64,000 bases of DNA from Cardinium endosymbiont cEper1 of Encarsia pergandiella (lineage in GTDB: Bacteria > Bacteroidota > Bacteroidia > Cytophagales > Amoebophilaceae), in NCBI RefSeq assembly GCF_000304455.1, contig NC_018605.1:124035-188034 (forward strand), given 5' to 3'. Below are positions 36,846 to 46,580 of this stretch, piece by piece. How positions within the stretch are numbered: position 1 is the stretch's first letter; every line of letters begins with the position of its first letter. A program made the translations under genes and the position numbers. The notes under the pieces are model-generated. The model made no database searches and was not told the DNA's origin. It was given only the letters and a program-made list of their open reading frames with translations.

Positions 36846-37952
36846 TTAACGGTTCAGTTTAACCAAATCAAGTGCTATTGCAGCTACTTTATCTTGAGCG
36901 CTGGCATGCGATGCCGTAAAAGGTTGCATTTGCTTGACTAATTTTAATTGCTGCGCTTCGTCATTAAATAATTCTACTATCTTAGGTATGAGTAGAAAAG
37001 GACATTCTTGATCTGTAATAAGTATAACAGCTCCCTGATGGGCCAATGGCAAACTGTTCTTAGTTTGGTGATCTTTTACCACATTGGATGATGGCACCAA
37101 AATGGTCGGCTTTCTCCATACACAAAGCTCTGCAATCGATAATGCGCCAGCTCTAGAAACAACAATATCTGCTGCTGCATAAGCCATTTCCATATTGCTT
37201 AAATAGGGATAACATTTTACATAAGCATAATTATGCATCGCTTTGTTAATGGGCTCAAAGTAACGCTTACCTGTAATCCATATAATTTGTATATCCAAGT
37301 TAGATAAATGATCTTTCCATGCCAGCATCGTTGTATTCAATATCTTTGCACCTCCACTGCCACCAACCACAAGCAGACACTTTTTATTTTGATAGGAAGA
37401 AAAACTAAAATACTCAAGTGCATCCATTCGGTCTTCTTGGAAGGTACAGAGGGAGGAACGTATGGGGTTACCTGTATATACTATTTTTTCCTTTTCACAA
37501 GGGAAAATAACATGTGAATAACCTGTACAAACTTTGTCTACCCATTTAGCAAGGAATCTATTCGTTAAACCAGCTATACTGTTTTGTTCTTGGATAAGGG
37601 TAGGAATTTTTTGCATAGAAGCTACAAACAATGTAGGGAAAGAGGCATATCCTCCAGTTCCAATAACTAAATCAGGTTTAAACGATTTAATAATACGCCT
37701 TACTTGGTATAAACTTTTTAAAAGCAAAAAGGGGATCAATAGGTTTTTAATGAGGCTATTCCTTTTCAATCCTTTTATACTGATCCGCACAATGGGATAA
37801 CCAGCAGCAACTACCAAGCCCACTTCACTACTTTTTTTTGTCCCTACAAATAAAAAAGTTGCATCTGGAACTTGCTTCTTAATGCCATCGGCAATAGCTA
37901 TAGCAGGATAAATATGTCCGCCTGTACCTCCACAACCGACCAAAATACGCAT
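36846..37952 (-). CDS. murG: UDP-GlcNAc:lipid I transferase MurG
   Basis: A 368-residue GT28 glycosyltransferase that adds GlcNAc to lipid I on the inner leaflet. It shows the N-terminal glycine loop GCGGTGGHIYPAIAIADG, VIGTGGYASFPTLF, and the C-terminal donor-binding SRAGALSIAELC with PSSNVVKDHQTKNS. Its presence implies that at least part of the lipid II pathway remains, though no other mur gene lies in the window. It is 15 bases after the lptC-like stop region on the same strand. Confidence 0.95.
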   Translation of the reverse strand: MRILVGCGGTGGHIYPAIAIADGIKKQVPDATFLFVGTKKSSEVGLVVAAGYPIVRISIKGLKRNSLIKNLLIPFLLLKSLYQVRRIIKSFKPDLVIGTGGYASFPTLFVASMQKIPTLIQEQNSIAGLTNRFLAKWVDKVCTGYSHVIFPCEKEKIVYTGNPIRSSLCTFQEDRMDALEYFSFSSYQNKKCLLVVGGSGGAKILNTTMLAWKDHLSNLDIQIIWITGKRYFEPINKAMHNYAYVKCYPYLSNMEMAYAAADIVVSRAGALSIAELCVWRKPTILVPSSNVVKDHQTKNSLPLAHQGAVILITDQECPFLLIPKIVELFNDEAQQLKLVKQMQPFTASHASAQDKVAAIALDLVKLNR

Positions 37953-37967
37953 AAATAGTATAATGAA

Positions 37968-38567
37968 TTAATCCTTTAGGACAGCTGCTTGATCGATCTC
38001 TACTGTGCCATTAGGTGTTGTAATCGTATACTGGGTTAAATTCCTTGTAGCACGTAAACCAATCCCTTTTAACTCATGGGATTTGTGTGCTATTACAATA
38101 GGTAGATCTGTAAATATTATTTCTTGCTTCATATCGTATGACAACTGTTCCGTTCGGATGGTCAATTGTTTTTCTGGAACAGTAACGAGAACGTTTCCTG
38201 TTATGATACACAGGCTTTGTTCTTTATTGTAAAGAAGCTTATTGGCTTGAATATAAATAGGACCTGCTTCTTGATCTACTTTATTGTTTAATACAACGAT
38301 TTTTATATCATCTGTTAGGGTTATATTTCCATTTTGGGATTGGCACATCTCATATGCTTTAACGGTCACCTGTAACCTACCACTACAATCTGTACCCAAC
38401 AACTCAAATTGAATAGTTTCCAATAAAGGGACCTCATCTAGTAGATCATTGTCAGCATAGGCTGGCGCGGATAAGGCGACTACGCTAAGGCATAATCGTA
38501 CGATCAAATAATTAGATCGATAAACCAAATTAGCAAAAAAGCTTTTTTGATCATTGCACTCAACCAT
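37968..38567 (-). CDS. LptC-like envelope protein
   Basis: A 199-residue protein with an N-terminal signal or anchor (YLIVRLCLSVVALSAPAYA) and an LptC/OstA-type beta-jellyroll: IYIQANKLLYNKEQSLCIITG, LTIRTEQLSYDMKQEIIF, and GIGLRATRNLTQYTITTPNG. The repeating 'A-x-x-L-x-Y, G-x-V, E-x-L-x-Y-D' pattern is typical. In known systems LptC hands LPS from LptB2FG to LptA. Whether this organism makes LPS is unclear; no lipid A gene is in the window, so a role with other lipids is possible. It follows the htrA gene by 44 bases. Confidence 0.7.
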   Translation of the reverse strand: MVECNDQKSFFANLVYRSNYLIVRLCLSVVALSAPAYADNDLLDEVPLLETIQFELLGTDCSGRLQVTVKAYEMCQSQNGNITLTDDIKIVVLNNKVDQEAGPIYIQANKLLYNKEQSLCIITGNVLVTVPEKQLTIRTEQLSYDMKQEIIFTDLPIVIAHKSHELKGIGLRATRNLTQYTITTPNGTVEIDQAAVLKD

Positions 38568-38611
38568 AACCTAAAATATAACAGAACTTTATTACGCCCG
38601 ATGAGCGGATC

Positions 38612-40138
38612 CTATTTGGCCCATTCAACTGCTAAATAACTGACCTCTCCTGTATGAACGTCCAAGACCTGTATGAGTACAGCTTCTGCTCTTGTATTTC
38701 GAATCATTTCAGCAAGATCCACTACACCTTTAACTGGTTGTTTGTCAAAAGCAAGTACAATATAGCCTTTTTTAAGGCCAGCAGCTTTAAATTTCCCCTT
38801 GGTAACTTCTTGGACGAGCACGCCACCTGTAAGCTTACATTTGGCTTTTGTCTTTTCATCTATATTCTGAAAAGTAGCACCTTCCGCTTTTAATATATTA
38901 TTTTTTAGTATTATTTGTATGACATCAGGTGCTTTTTCTAACAATAGATTGACGCGCTTTTCTTTACCCTTACGATATAAGACAACGGTGAGTTGATCAC
39001 CTGGTTTGGAACAACCTATAATTTCTTGTAAATCTGCACAGTTATAAACTGGGCGGCTATTGATTTGTATAATCACATCTTCTTTTTGCAATAACTTTGT
39101 ACAAGGACTATGGCTTTGAACGGTATCAATATAGACCCCAGTGGTTGCTTTTAAGCCCAATTTTTCGGCCCGTTCAGCATTCATATCCCGAATAGCTACA
39201 CCCAATAGTACACGTTGTACGGCACCATACTGAATGAAATCATCAGCTACTTTTTTTACCAAAGAAGAAGGTATAGCAAAGCCATATCCTACAAAAGAAG
39301 CTGATCTATTCCCATAAATAGCTGTATTAATACCTACTAATTCCCCGTATAGATTGACCAATGCACCACCACTATTACCTGGATTGATGGCTGCATCGGT
39401 TTGAATAAAAGATTGGATGCCTAATTTACCACTATCTTCTAAATGTCTAGATTTGGCACTTACAATTCCTTTGGTAACAGTAGAATATAAATTAAATGGA
39501 TTACCGACTGCTAAAACCCACTCTCCTACCTCTAGCTTATCGGAATTACCTAATACCAAAGTAGAGAGATTAGATGCCTCAATTTTTAAAAGTGCTAAAT
39601 CTGTAGCAGGATCTGCACCAACTAATTTTGCTTTATAACATCTATTATCATGTAAAGTCACTTCTATTTGGTCTGCTCCCTCCACTACATGATTATTGGT
39701 AATAATGTATCCATTACTGGTATAAATCACCCCAGAACCCTTAGAGACTTGAGGTTGCTGTTCATATTCCTTAGGAATCAACAATCCTTCCCCAAAAAAT
39801 TGTTTAAAAAATTGCTCTAATGGTGTAATAGCTTCTCGTTTTAGGATTTTAGAATCCTGAGAGGCGTGGATGTAGACGACGGCTGGTGTGGCTACTTTAG
39901 CGGCATAGGTAAAATCAGGTAAAGCGGGTAGTGCAGATTTACCTTCTGGTAGAGATAGCCTATCTTGTAATGGTTGAGCAGGCTCTAGAATATTAACCTG
40001 CTGGAGACACGTAACCGGCGCTAAGCTTTTTTTTCCTGCATAAAGAGCAACCAACGATAACCCTATTATAATTATAACTATAACAGCAGTACCCAATAAT
40101 TTTTTAACTGCAGTATGCTTATTAAGCCGTTCGTACAT
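38612..40138 (-). CDS. degP: HtrA/DegP family periplasmic serine protease
   Basis: A 508-residue protein. An N-terminal membrane segment (LLGTAVIVIIIIGLSLVALY) directs it to the periplasm. The trypsin-like domain has the triad in NNHVVEG (His), ATDLALLKI (Asp) and NPGNSGGALVN (Ser). Two PDZ domains follow, the first around LLGVAIRDMNAERAEKLGL and the second near GGVLVQEVTKGKFKAAGLKK. It degrades or refolds damaged envelope proteins. The start MYERLNKHT at 40138 was chosen because the extra 34 residues upstream are not HtrA-like. Confidence 0.95.
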   Translation of the reverse strand: MYERLNKHTAVKKLLGTAVIVIIIIGLSLVALYAGKKSLAPVTCLQQVNILEPAQPLQDRLSLPEGKSALPALPDFTYAAKVATPAVVYIHASQDSKILKREAITPLEQFFKQFFGEGLLIPKEYEQQPQVSKGSGVIYTSNGYIITNNHVVEGADQIEVTLHDNRCYKAKLVGADPATDLALLKIEASNLSTLVLGNSDKLEVGEWVLAVGNPFNLYSTVTKGIVSAKSRHLEDSGKLGIQSFIQTDAAINPGNSGGALVNLYGELVGINTAIYGNRSASFVGYGFAIPSSLVKKVADDFIQYGAVQRVLLGVAIRDMNAERAEKLGLKATTGVYIDTVQSHSPCTKLLQKEDVIIQINSRPVYNCADLQEIIGCSKPGDQLTVVLYRKGKEKRVNLLLEKAPDVIQIILKNNILKAEGATFQNIDEKTKAKCKLTGGVLVQEVTKGKFKAAGLKKGYIVLAFDKQPVKGVVDLAEMIRNTRAEAVLIQVLDVHTGEVSYLAVEWAK

Positions 40139-40280
40139 AGCAATTTTAATTTTTGTATTTTTACAATTATTATTTTCTTGTACCCTTAGAGGGGGATGGG
40201 TATACTCGTGCAACTGGCCTACTAAAAAGACCAGACGCATATGCTAACAAAAATCTAAAATATTTTTGGCCTATACAAAG

Positions 40281-41768
40281 ATGCATCAAATATTACATAT
40301 CTACAACAGCCTAACTAGACAAAAAGAAGTGTTTGAGCCACTTAAGCCGCCTTTTGTGGGCATGTATCTATGTGGTCCCACTGTCTATGGGAACCCACAT
40401 CTAGGTCATGCACGTGCAGCTATTACCTTTGATGTCATCTTTCGTTATCTCCAACATTTGAAATATAAAGTGCGGTATGTACGCAACATTACAGATGTGG
40501 GCCATTTAGAAAGAGATTTGGATGAAGGGAAAGACAAAATACAACAGCAAGCCGAGCTAGAGGCAGTAAGCCCTATGGAAGTAGCGCAACACTACAGCAA
40601 TAATTATCGTAGCAATATGCAACAGCTTAATGTATTACCTCCCAGCATTGAGCCCTGTGCAAGTGGACATATTCCAGAGCAAATTGCGATGATTGAAAAG
40701 ATTATCAAACATGGATTTGCGTATATCGTAGATGGATCGGTTTATTTTGACGTAGCCAAATACAACCAAATGGAGCATTATGGCAAACTTTCAGGAAGGA
40801 TTATAGAAGCGGCTCGCTCAGGAACGCGTGCATTGGCCAATCAAATAGATAAAAAACAACCAGTAGACTTTGCTTTATGGAAAAAAGCAACCCCTATGCA
40901 TATTATGCGTTGGTCTTCTCCATGGGGAGAGGGTTTCCCTGGATGGCATATAGAATGCTCTGCGATGTCGGCAAAATATTTAGGTAAACAATTTGACATA
41001 CACGGAGGTGGAATGGATTTGCTTTTTCCACACCATGAGTGTGAAATAGTCCAAGCACAGGCTGCCTTAAAAACGAATTTGGCAACCTATTGGCTCCATA
41101 ATAATTTAGTTACGATTGACGGAGTCAAAATGGGTAAATCATTGGGTAATTTTATTACATTAGATGCGTTTTTCACGGGCAAACATCTGGCTATAGATCA
41201 ACCCTATAGCCCTATGACATTACGATTTTTCATACTACAGGCCCATTACAGAAGCACACTTTCTGTTACGGTAGAGGGACTAAAAGCCGCTTATCAGGGA
41301 TATCGTAAATTAATAAATGGCTGGTATTTTCTTGCTCAGCTCGATCACGAAAGAGTTGCTTTGTCTACCGAAAGTGGTGGATTAGATGACGGAATCTATG
41401 AAGATTGTGCCGCTTGCTATAGGGCTATAAATGATGACTTCAATACGGCAAAAATTTTAGCGAGTTTATTTAATTTATTAAAAAAGATACATGGGTGGCA
41501 TAATGGGACACTACGTGATGCATCTGTTTCAAGAACGGCATTCAACCAATTGCGTAGTACCTATGCTACCTTTATGATAGACCTATTAGGGTTAAAAGAA
41601 GAACGTGAAGCCACTACTGATCAAATGATGGAAATGATACAAACCATTTACCAAGAGGCCAAAGCAGAAAAGCGCTACCATCAAATTGATTTTATACGCC
41701 ATTCGCTGCATAAAATGGGGATTGCGATACAAGACCACCCCAATGGCATACGCTGGGCATACAAATAG
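40281..41768 (+). CDS. cysS: Cysteinyl-tRNA synthetase
   Basis: A 495-residue class I synthetase that charges tRNA-Cys. It has LCGPTVYGNPHLGHAR (HIGH motif, zinc-site Cys), FPGWHIECSAMS, IHGGGMDLLFPHHECE (remaining zinc ligands) and KMGKSLGN (KMSKS motif). The start ATG at 40281 was preferred over TTG at 40266. It is transcribed divergently from the htrA gene, and the 142 bases between them should hold both promoters. A short 8-bp dyad (AATAGGCT/AGCCTATT, 41820-41846) downstream may be its terminator. Confidence 0.97.
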   Translation: MHQILHIYNSLTRQKEVFEPLKPPFVGMYLCGPTVYGNPHLGHARAAITFDVIFRYLQHLKYKVRYVRNITDVGHLERDLDEGKDKIQQQAELEAVSPMEVAQHYSNNYRSNMQQLNVLPPSIEPCASGHIPEQIAMIEKIIKHGFAYIVDGSVYFDVAKYNQMEHYGKLSGRIIEAARSGTRALANQIDKKQPVDFALWKKATPMHIMRWSSPWGEGFPGWHIECSAMSAKYLGKQFDIHGGGMDLLFPHHECEIVQAQAALKTNLATYWLHNNLVTIDGVKMGKSLGNFITLDAFFTGKHLAIDQPYSPMTLRFFILQAHYRSTLSVTVEGLKAAYQGYRKLINGWYFLAQLDHERVALSTESGGLDDGIYEDCAACYRAINDDFNTAKILASLFNLLKKIHGWHNGTLRDASVSRTAFNQLRSTYATFMIDLLGLKEEREATTDQMMEMIQTIYQEAKAEKRYHQIDFIRHSLHKMGIAIQDHPNGIRWAYK

Positions 41769-41920
41769 GTTATATAGCTGTCATGGCCTCAATTAAAATA
41801 CCAGTGGGCCATTTTAAGAAATAGGCTATTGAAAGTAAAGCCTATTGGTTTGCCTCCTTAAGGGTTCCCCCCAAAAGCATCCGGGCAAAAAATAGAAAAA
41901 GCGGCGGCATTTGGGTTATA

Positions 41921-43189
41921 TCATATAAATGGATAGGTGTCTATCTCGGCTACAAAAGAGGCCAATGCTTTCGCCAAATATTTTAAAAATCCTCCTCCTA
42001 TCGCGCCATCTATAATTCGATGATCATAGGTATGGGATAGAAACAGTTCATCGCGAATCGCTATGGTTTCGTTTCCCTTAACATGGACCACAGCAGGACG
42101 TTTTTCAATAAGACCCAATGCAAGAATGGCTACCTGTGGTTGCACGATGATAGGGGTTCCCATGAGATTATCAAAGGAACCAATATTAGAAATAGTGTAA
42201 CTGGCACCCGTTAATGCATCTGGCATAATGGTACCGTTGCGTGCTTGATCAATCAACCCATCGATTTGTTGTGCCAATGCAACCAAACCAAGCTGTTCTA
42301 CTTGCTTGACTACAGGAACCAATAGATTTCCATCTGAGCGGGCTACAGCAAAACCTATATTAATATGTTTGCGTTTAATAATATGATCGTTCACGACTAC
42401 CGCATTCAGAAGTGGAAATAGTTGGAGCGCACGTGCAATTACGGCTATAAAAATAGGATTATAGGTCAATCTAGCACCATATTTTGCTTCAAAAGAAATT
42501 TTATGCTGCTGCCTCCAGGCAACAAGTTCGGTTACATCAGCACGTATAAAGGAGGTAACATGGGGGGCAATTTTCTTAGATTGCACCATACGATCTGCAA
42601 TTAGCTTTCTAACACGATCCATTTGTACCACTTCATCACCTGCTAGAGGGATAAGCGCTTCACAAAATAGAGGGCGCTCCGAACTACTAGTATGGATGGG
42701 TAGGCGTTTGCTTATATAGTTCAGAAGGGCTTCTTTAGTAACCCGATGATCCCGAGTATATCCGGCTAACTTTGCTAGTTCATCTGCTTGAATGGCATTT
42801 GCTTGAGCAATATGACTGGCCAAAGGACTTAATTTTACCTTTTTAAAAGGATGGATAGCCAACACACTAGGCTCTAAATGGCGGGGGATAGCTACTAACG
42901 AAGGCTTGGCATTTTCAGGTTGATGTAGAACAGGTGGCACATCTAAATGGTCTACTTCTAATAAAGCGATAGGTGCGCCAATGGCCAATACGTCTCCTTT
43001 TTTTACCAATAATTTTTTAATTGTACCTGTGTAAGTAGCAGGAATCTCTGCATCTACCTTATCCGTAGCAACCCCTAAAAGAGGTGCACCTTCCACAACG
43101 GCTTCTCCCTCTTGTATACACCAATCCAATACTACAACTTCTATGACACTTTCCCCCATCTTAGGTAAGTAAAGCGTTATTAAAGACAT
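41921..43189 (-). CDS. 2-oxoacid dehydrogenase E2 (dihydrolipoamide acyltransferase)
   Basis: A 422-residue acyltransferase. The lipoyl domain (about 1-78) carries the lipoyl lysine in GVATDKVDAEIPATYTG. The peripheral subunit-binding domain (about 125-160) shows SPLASHIAQANAI. The catalytic domain ends with SHTYDHRIIDGAIGG, where His is the active-site base, and has SNIGSF. E1 and E3 genes are not adjacent, so the complex is encoded in split loci. Substrate (pyruvate or branched-chain) cannot be decided from this gene. Confidence 0.92.
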   Translation of the reverse strand: MSLITLYLPKMGESVIEVVVLDWCIQEGEAVVEGAPLLGVATDKVDAEIPATYTGTIKKLLVKKGDVLAIGAPIALLEVDHLDVPPVLHQPENAKPSLVAIPRHLEPSVLAIHPFKKVKLSPLASHIAQANAIQADELAKLAGYTRDHRVTKEALLNYISKRLPIHTSSSERPLFCEALIPLAGDEVVQMDRVRKLIADRMVQSKKIAPHVTSFIRADVTELVAWRQQHKISFEAKYGARLTYNPIFIAVIARALQLFPLLNAVVVNDHIIKRKHINIGFAVARSDGNLLVPVVKQVEQLGLVALAQQIDGLIDQARNGTIMPDALTGASYTISNIGSFDNLMGTPIIVQPQVAILALGLIEKRPAVVHVKGNETIAIRDELFLSHTYDHRIIDGAIGGGFLKYLAKALASFVAEIDTYPFI

Positions 43190-43334
43190 ATAAACCGTTC
43201 TTAAAAAGTTTAAACCTAACTCTGTTTACTTTTAAGGCTATGATCGATAGTAGATCTTTATTACACACTTTTTGTAGCCATTCAAACTATATGGTAACCT
43301 TAAAAAGCACTAGACAACTGTTTTTTACATAAGA

Positions 43335-44768
43335 CTACATACTACCAACCGGATGAATCAGCCAATAGATTATAACATAATAAATCATGATACCCAATAT
43401 GTCCACTGTGATATTAATCATAGGATTAGCTGCTACAGAAGGATCTCCATTAAAGTATTTAGCAGCCAATGGAAAGGCCGCTCCTATAAAAGCAGAACAA
43501 ATAATTTGCACAACAATGCTTAAGGCCACTACAAATATCACCTGGAAAGACCTATTCGCATCGAACCCTAGAGTAGAAGCTAAAAATAACTTAACACAGG
43601 TAAGAAAAAATAATAGAGAAGCCAATGTGATGGCAATTCTTAATTCCTTTAAAATAATCTTAACCCAGTCAGATAGTGACACTTGGCCACGATTTAAGGC
43701 TTGTAGTACTACGGAAGCAACTTGACTCGCTACGTTTCCTCCAGTTTCTGTAATCATAGCCAAGTAGAAAATTAAATTAAATTGGGAAAAGAAAGAACTG
43801 TTAGCCTGCGTAAAAGCATGGCCAATCATACTGGCTATAAATACCAATACAATCCATTTGATTCTTTTTTTAAGGTGTTGTAACGTGGAAACCTTTAGAT
43901 AACCGGGGGTATCTTCCTCTGAAGTAATACCCATAAATCGATCCATATCCTCAACTTGCTCTGCTCTAATAATAGCTATGGCATCGTCATAACTTACAAT
44001 ACCTACGATTTGTCCTTCTTGATTTAGAATAGGGATGGCGACTAAATCATATTGTTCAATTTTTTTAGCCACTACCTCTTGATCTTCATCAACTGTAGCA
44101 TATACAAAATTTACCTTAAGAATGGTCTCTATCTTTTCTTTTGGAGTGTGCATCACCAAATCTTTTAAAGAAACAAAACCCACTAGGCACATCTTTTCAT
44201 CTACTACATAGATGTAATAAAGCATTTTTTTAGAAGGTGCATCCTCACGGATTTTATCGATAGCTTCTTCTACAGTCATTGAATTTAAGACTGTAGCAAA
44301 ATCTGTATTCATTATACCTCCTGCCGTATCTGGTAAATAGGCATTTAGCATAATCACATCCTCCCTAATCTTTCTACTTAAATAAGGAAGTAAATGGGCA
44401 TGCTCTTTATTGCTCAATCGTTGATAAAAATCAACGCGCAAGTCAGAAGGCATACAGGAGAAAATTTTTGCAAAAGTGCTTTTAGGAATACTATAGTAGA
44501 GTTGCATCTGCAACGCATTATCGTTAAATAACGCAAATACTTCTCCCTGTCGTGGAATAGACAAATTGCTAAAAACTGTCCGGACCAAATCAAAAGCTTG
44601 TTTTTCTAAGAACTCAGCTACCTCTATAGGCGATGCATGTTCCAAACAATAGACCAGACGCTTCTCTTGCTGCTGTTTGAGTAAACGCATCCACTTAAAA
44701 AACTTATTTTCTCCTTTTAGTTTCATAATCTCATTTTTTGTTCCATATGGTACAACCATGTTTAACAA
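43335..44768 (-). CDS. mgtE: Magnesium transporter MgtE
   Basis: A 477-residue protein with the MgtE architecture: an N-terminal superhelical domain (about 25-155), two CBS domains (about 160-290, e.g. MNTDFATVLNSMTVEEAID and VAIPILNQEGQIVGIVSYDD), and a C-terminal five-helix membrane domain (about 305-477) with TETGGNVASQVASVVLQAL and VAANPMINITVDILGI, which correspond to pore residues. It imports Mg2+ and is gated by cytosolic Mg2+. The exact start is uncertain; MKLKGENK, 14 codons in, is also possible. Confidence 0.95.
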   Translation of the reverse strand: MLNMVVPYGTKNEIMKLKGENKFFKWMRLLKQQQEKRLVYCLEHASPIEVAEFLEKQAFDLVRTVFSNLSIPRQGEVFALFNDNALQMQLYYSIPKSTFAKIFSCMPSDLRVDFYQRLSNKEHAHLLPYLSRKIREDVIMLNAYLPDTAGGIMNTDFATVLNSMTVEEAIDKIREDAPSKKMLYYIYVVDEKMCLVGFVSLKDLVMHTPKEKIETILKVNFVYATVDEDQEVVAKKIEQYDLVAIPILNQEGQIVGIVSYDDAIAIIRAEQVEDMDRFMGITSEEDTPGYLKVSTLQHLKKRIKWIVLVFIASMIGHAFTQANSSFFSQFNLIFYLAMITETGGNVASQVASVVLQALNRGQVSLSDWVKIILKELRIAITLASLLFFLTCVKLFLASTLGFDANRSFQVIFVVALSIVVQIICSAFIGAAFPLAAKYFNGDPSVAANPMINITVDILGIMIYYVIIYWLIHPVGSM

Positions 44769-45057
44769 TCCTAGATGAGAAAATAGATTGCTAAAACCCT
44801 TACAAGCAGGAGAACAGCCAAAGACTTTATATCATAAACCAAAAGATATAAACCTTAAACTAACACATAGGCTCCAAATTTTAACCACAAGTAGCATCAA
44901 AAAGCAAATTATAACGAGAGGTAAAGTTAAGAGAATCTGAAGTAAATTGCCAATAAGTAGACTACAAATCTATAAAGGTCTTTTAAAAAGATTGTGTAAA
45001 TAATATGGCTAATTGAACTTTTGCATTCAAAGGTATTTTTATTTATACTTATTCATT

Positions 45058-45309
45058 ATGAAACAATTTTCCAAATGGCTAGATCTGTTTTCTAAATTTC
45101 CTAGGCGGCTTTGTTGCTTGCTTATTGGTATGTATCAGTATTGCATTGCCCCTTTGTTGCCTCCTATGTGCCGCTTTTACCCTAGTTGTTCTTGTTATGC
45201 AAAAGCGGCATTTGCTAAATATGGCCTTCGAAAAGGGGCCTTGCTTACCCTACGTAGGCTCTTATCTTGTCATCCCTGGGGAAGTAGTGGCTACGATCCA
45301 TTAGATTAA
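45058..45309 (+). CDS. yidD: Membrane protein insertion efficiency factor YidD
   Basis: An 83-residue protein with the YidD pattern: an amphipathic N-terminus, LIGMYQYCIAPLLPPMCRFYP, PSCSCYAKAAFAKYGLRKGA and RRLLSCHPWGSSGYDPLD, each split at about 20 residues. Conserved cysteines are present. YidD helps YidC-dependent insertion. The start MKQFSKW at 45058 was chosen; the longer frame adds 15 hydrophobic residues not seen in the family. Its stop overlaps the convergent era stop by 4 bases. Confidence 0.93.
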   Translation: MKQFSKWLDLFSKFPRRLCCLLIGMYQYCIAPLLPPMCRFYPSCSCYAKAAFAKYGLRKGALLTLRRLLSCHPWGSSGYDPLD

Positions 45310-46202
45310 TTTTTTTTGGCTGGATAACCAAATTTTTTTAGCAACCATCGACTTTTACCCCAGTTTGGCGTAACTTTGATATGCAGTGCTAGAAATATTT
45401 GCTTCTGAAAGAATCTTTCTAGTGCTTCTCTGGCTGCTATGCCTAGCTTTGTTAATGCATCTCCCTTTTGGCCTATTATAATCCCCTTTTGAGTAGGCCG
45501 TTCTACATGTATAATAGATCGAATTTTAATCAAGTGATCGGTTTCTTTAAAATGGTCTATTACTACTTCTACACTGTAGGGTATTTCTTGACGGTATTGG
45601 TCTAGAATTTTTTCACGTATGATTTCTTGTACAAAAAAGCGCTCAGGTTTATCTGTGAGGGTTTCTTCTGGATAATAAGGAGGATGGTTGGGTAATTGTT
45701 CAATGATTTGTTGCAGAAGCAGGTCTATGTTTTCTTTTTTTAGCGCTGATATAGGTACAATGGCTACGCCTGGTTTATGGTTGCGCCAATAAGCTATCGC
45801 CACATTCAACTGGTTGGCTGTAACCAAATCAACTTTATTCAGTACCAATATAATTGGTTTTTTAGTATAGTGTTCATCAACCCATGGAAGAAGGACTAGA
45901 TCTTTTACATCTACCACCCAGATGATCAAGTCAGCATCTGCACGCGCAACTTTTACAGCCTCCATCATGGCAGTTTGCAGGGGATAGGCAGGTGTAATAA
46001 TGCCTGGCGTATCTATATAAATAATTTGAAATTTTTTTTCAGAAACGATGCCATAGAGTTTATGACGCGTTGTTTGTGCTTTTGAATGGGTAACCGCCAA
46101 ACGTTCACCTACTAGTAAGTTCATTAAGGTAGATTTTCCAGCATTAGGCTTCCCCATAATGGCTACAAAACCAGATTTATAATCACTTTTGTCTGCATGC
46201 AT
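45306..46202 (-). CDS. era: GTPase Era
   Basis: A 298-residue GTPase with G1 GKPNAGKSTLMN, G3 DTPG, G4 NKVD, and a C-terminal KH domain (about 205-290) with RPTQKGIIIGQKGDALTKLG. Era binds the 3' end of 16S rRNA, recognising GAUCA near position 1531-1535 next to the CCUCC anti-Shine-Dalgarno in other bacteria. That target is altered in the 16S of this window (GGAAUAUCUC instead of GGAUCACCUC or GGAACACCUC), so KH-domain adaptation would be worth examining. Confidence 0.96.
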   Translation of the reverse strand: MHADKSDYKSGFVAIMGKPNAGKSTLMNLLVGERLAVTHSKAQTTRHKLYGIVSEKKFQIIYIDTPGIITPAYPLQTAMMEAVKVARADADLIIWVVDVKDLVLLPWVDEHYTKKPIILVLNKVDLVTANQLNVAIAYWRNHKPGVAIVPISALKKENIDLLLQQIIEQLPNHPPYYPEETLTDKPERFFVQEIIREKILDQYRQEIPYSVEVVIDHFKETDHLIKIRSIIHVERPTQKGIIIGQKGDALTKLGIAAREALERFFQKQIFLALHIKVTPNWGKSRWLLKKFGYPAKKN

Positions 46203-46311
46203 AAGAATAATATATTTGCAATGTTACAAAAAAATATATAAACTTGTACTGATTCAAGCAAGGTAAGATAGATTAGATCATTTTTATTCCTTAAATCCAT
46301 AAAACTTTTAT

Positions 46312-46384
<73 letters not shown>

Positions 46385-46580
46385 CTTTCCTTTCTTTAGT
46401 TGTTTTTCTTTATTGTATGGGTGCTGGTTGGCAGCCATTTTTAATCCAGTTAAATGCTTGCTGCCATAGTGGGGCGTACTGATAAGCTGATATGACCATC
46501 AAAGCTTGATCTAAACGCATTAAAGTGTTATATGGCGCCTATGGGTAGGCTATTAGCTGCGCTTTAAAATTACGGTTATT

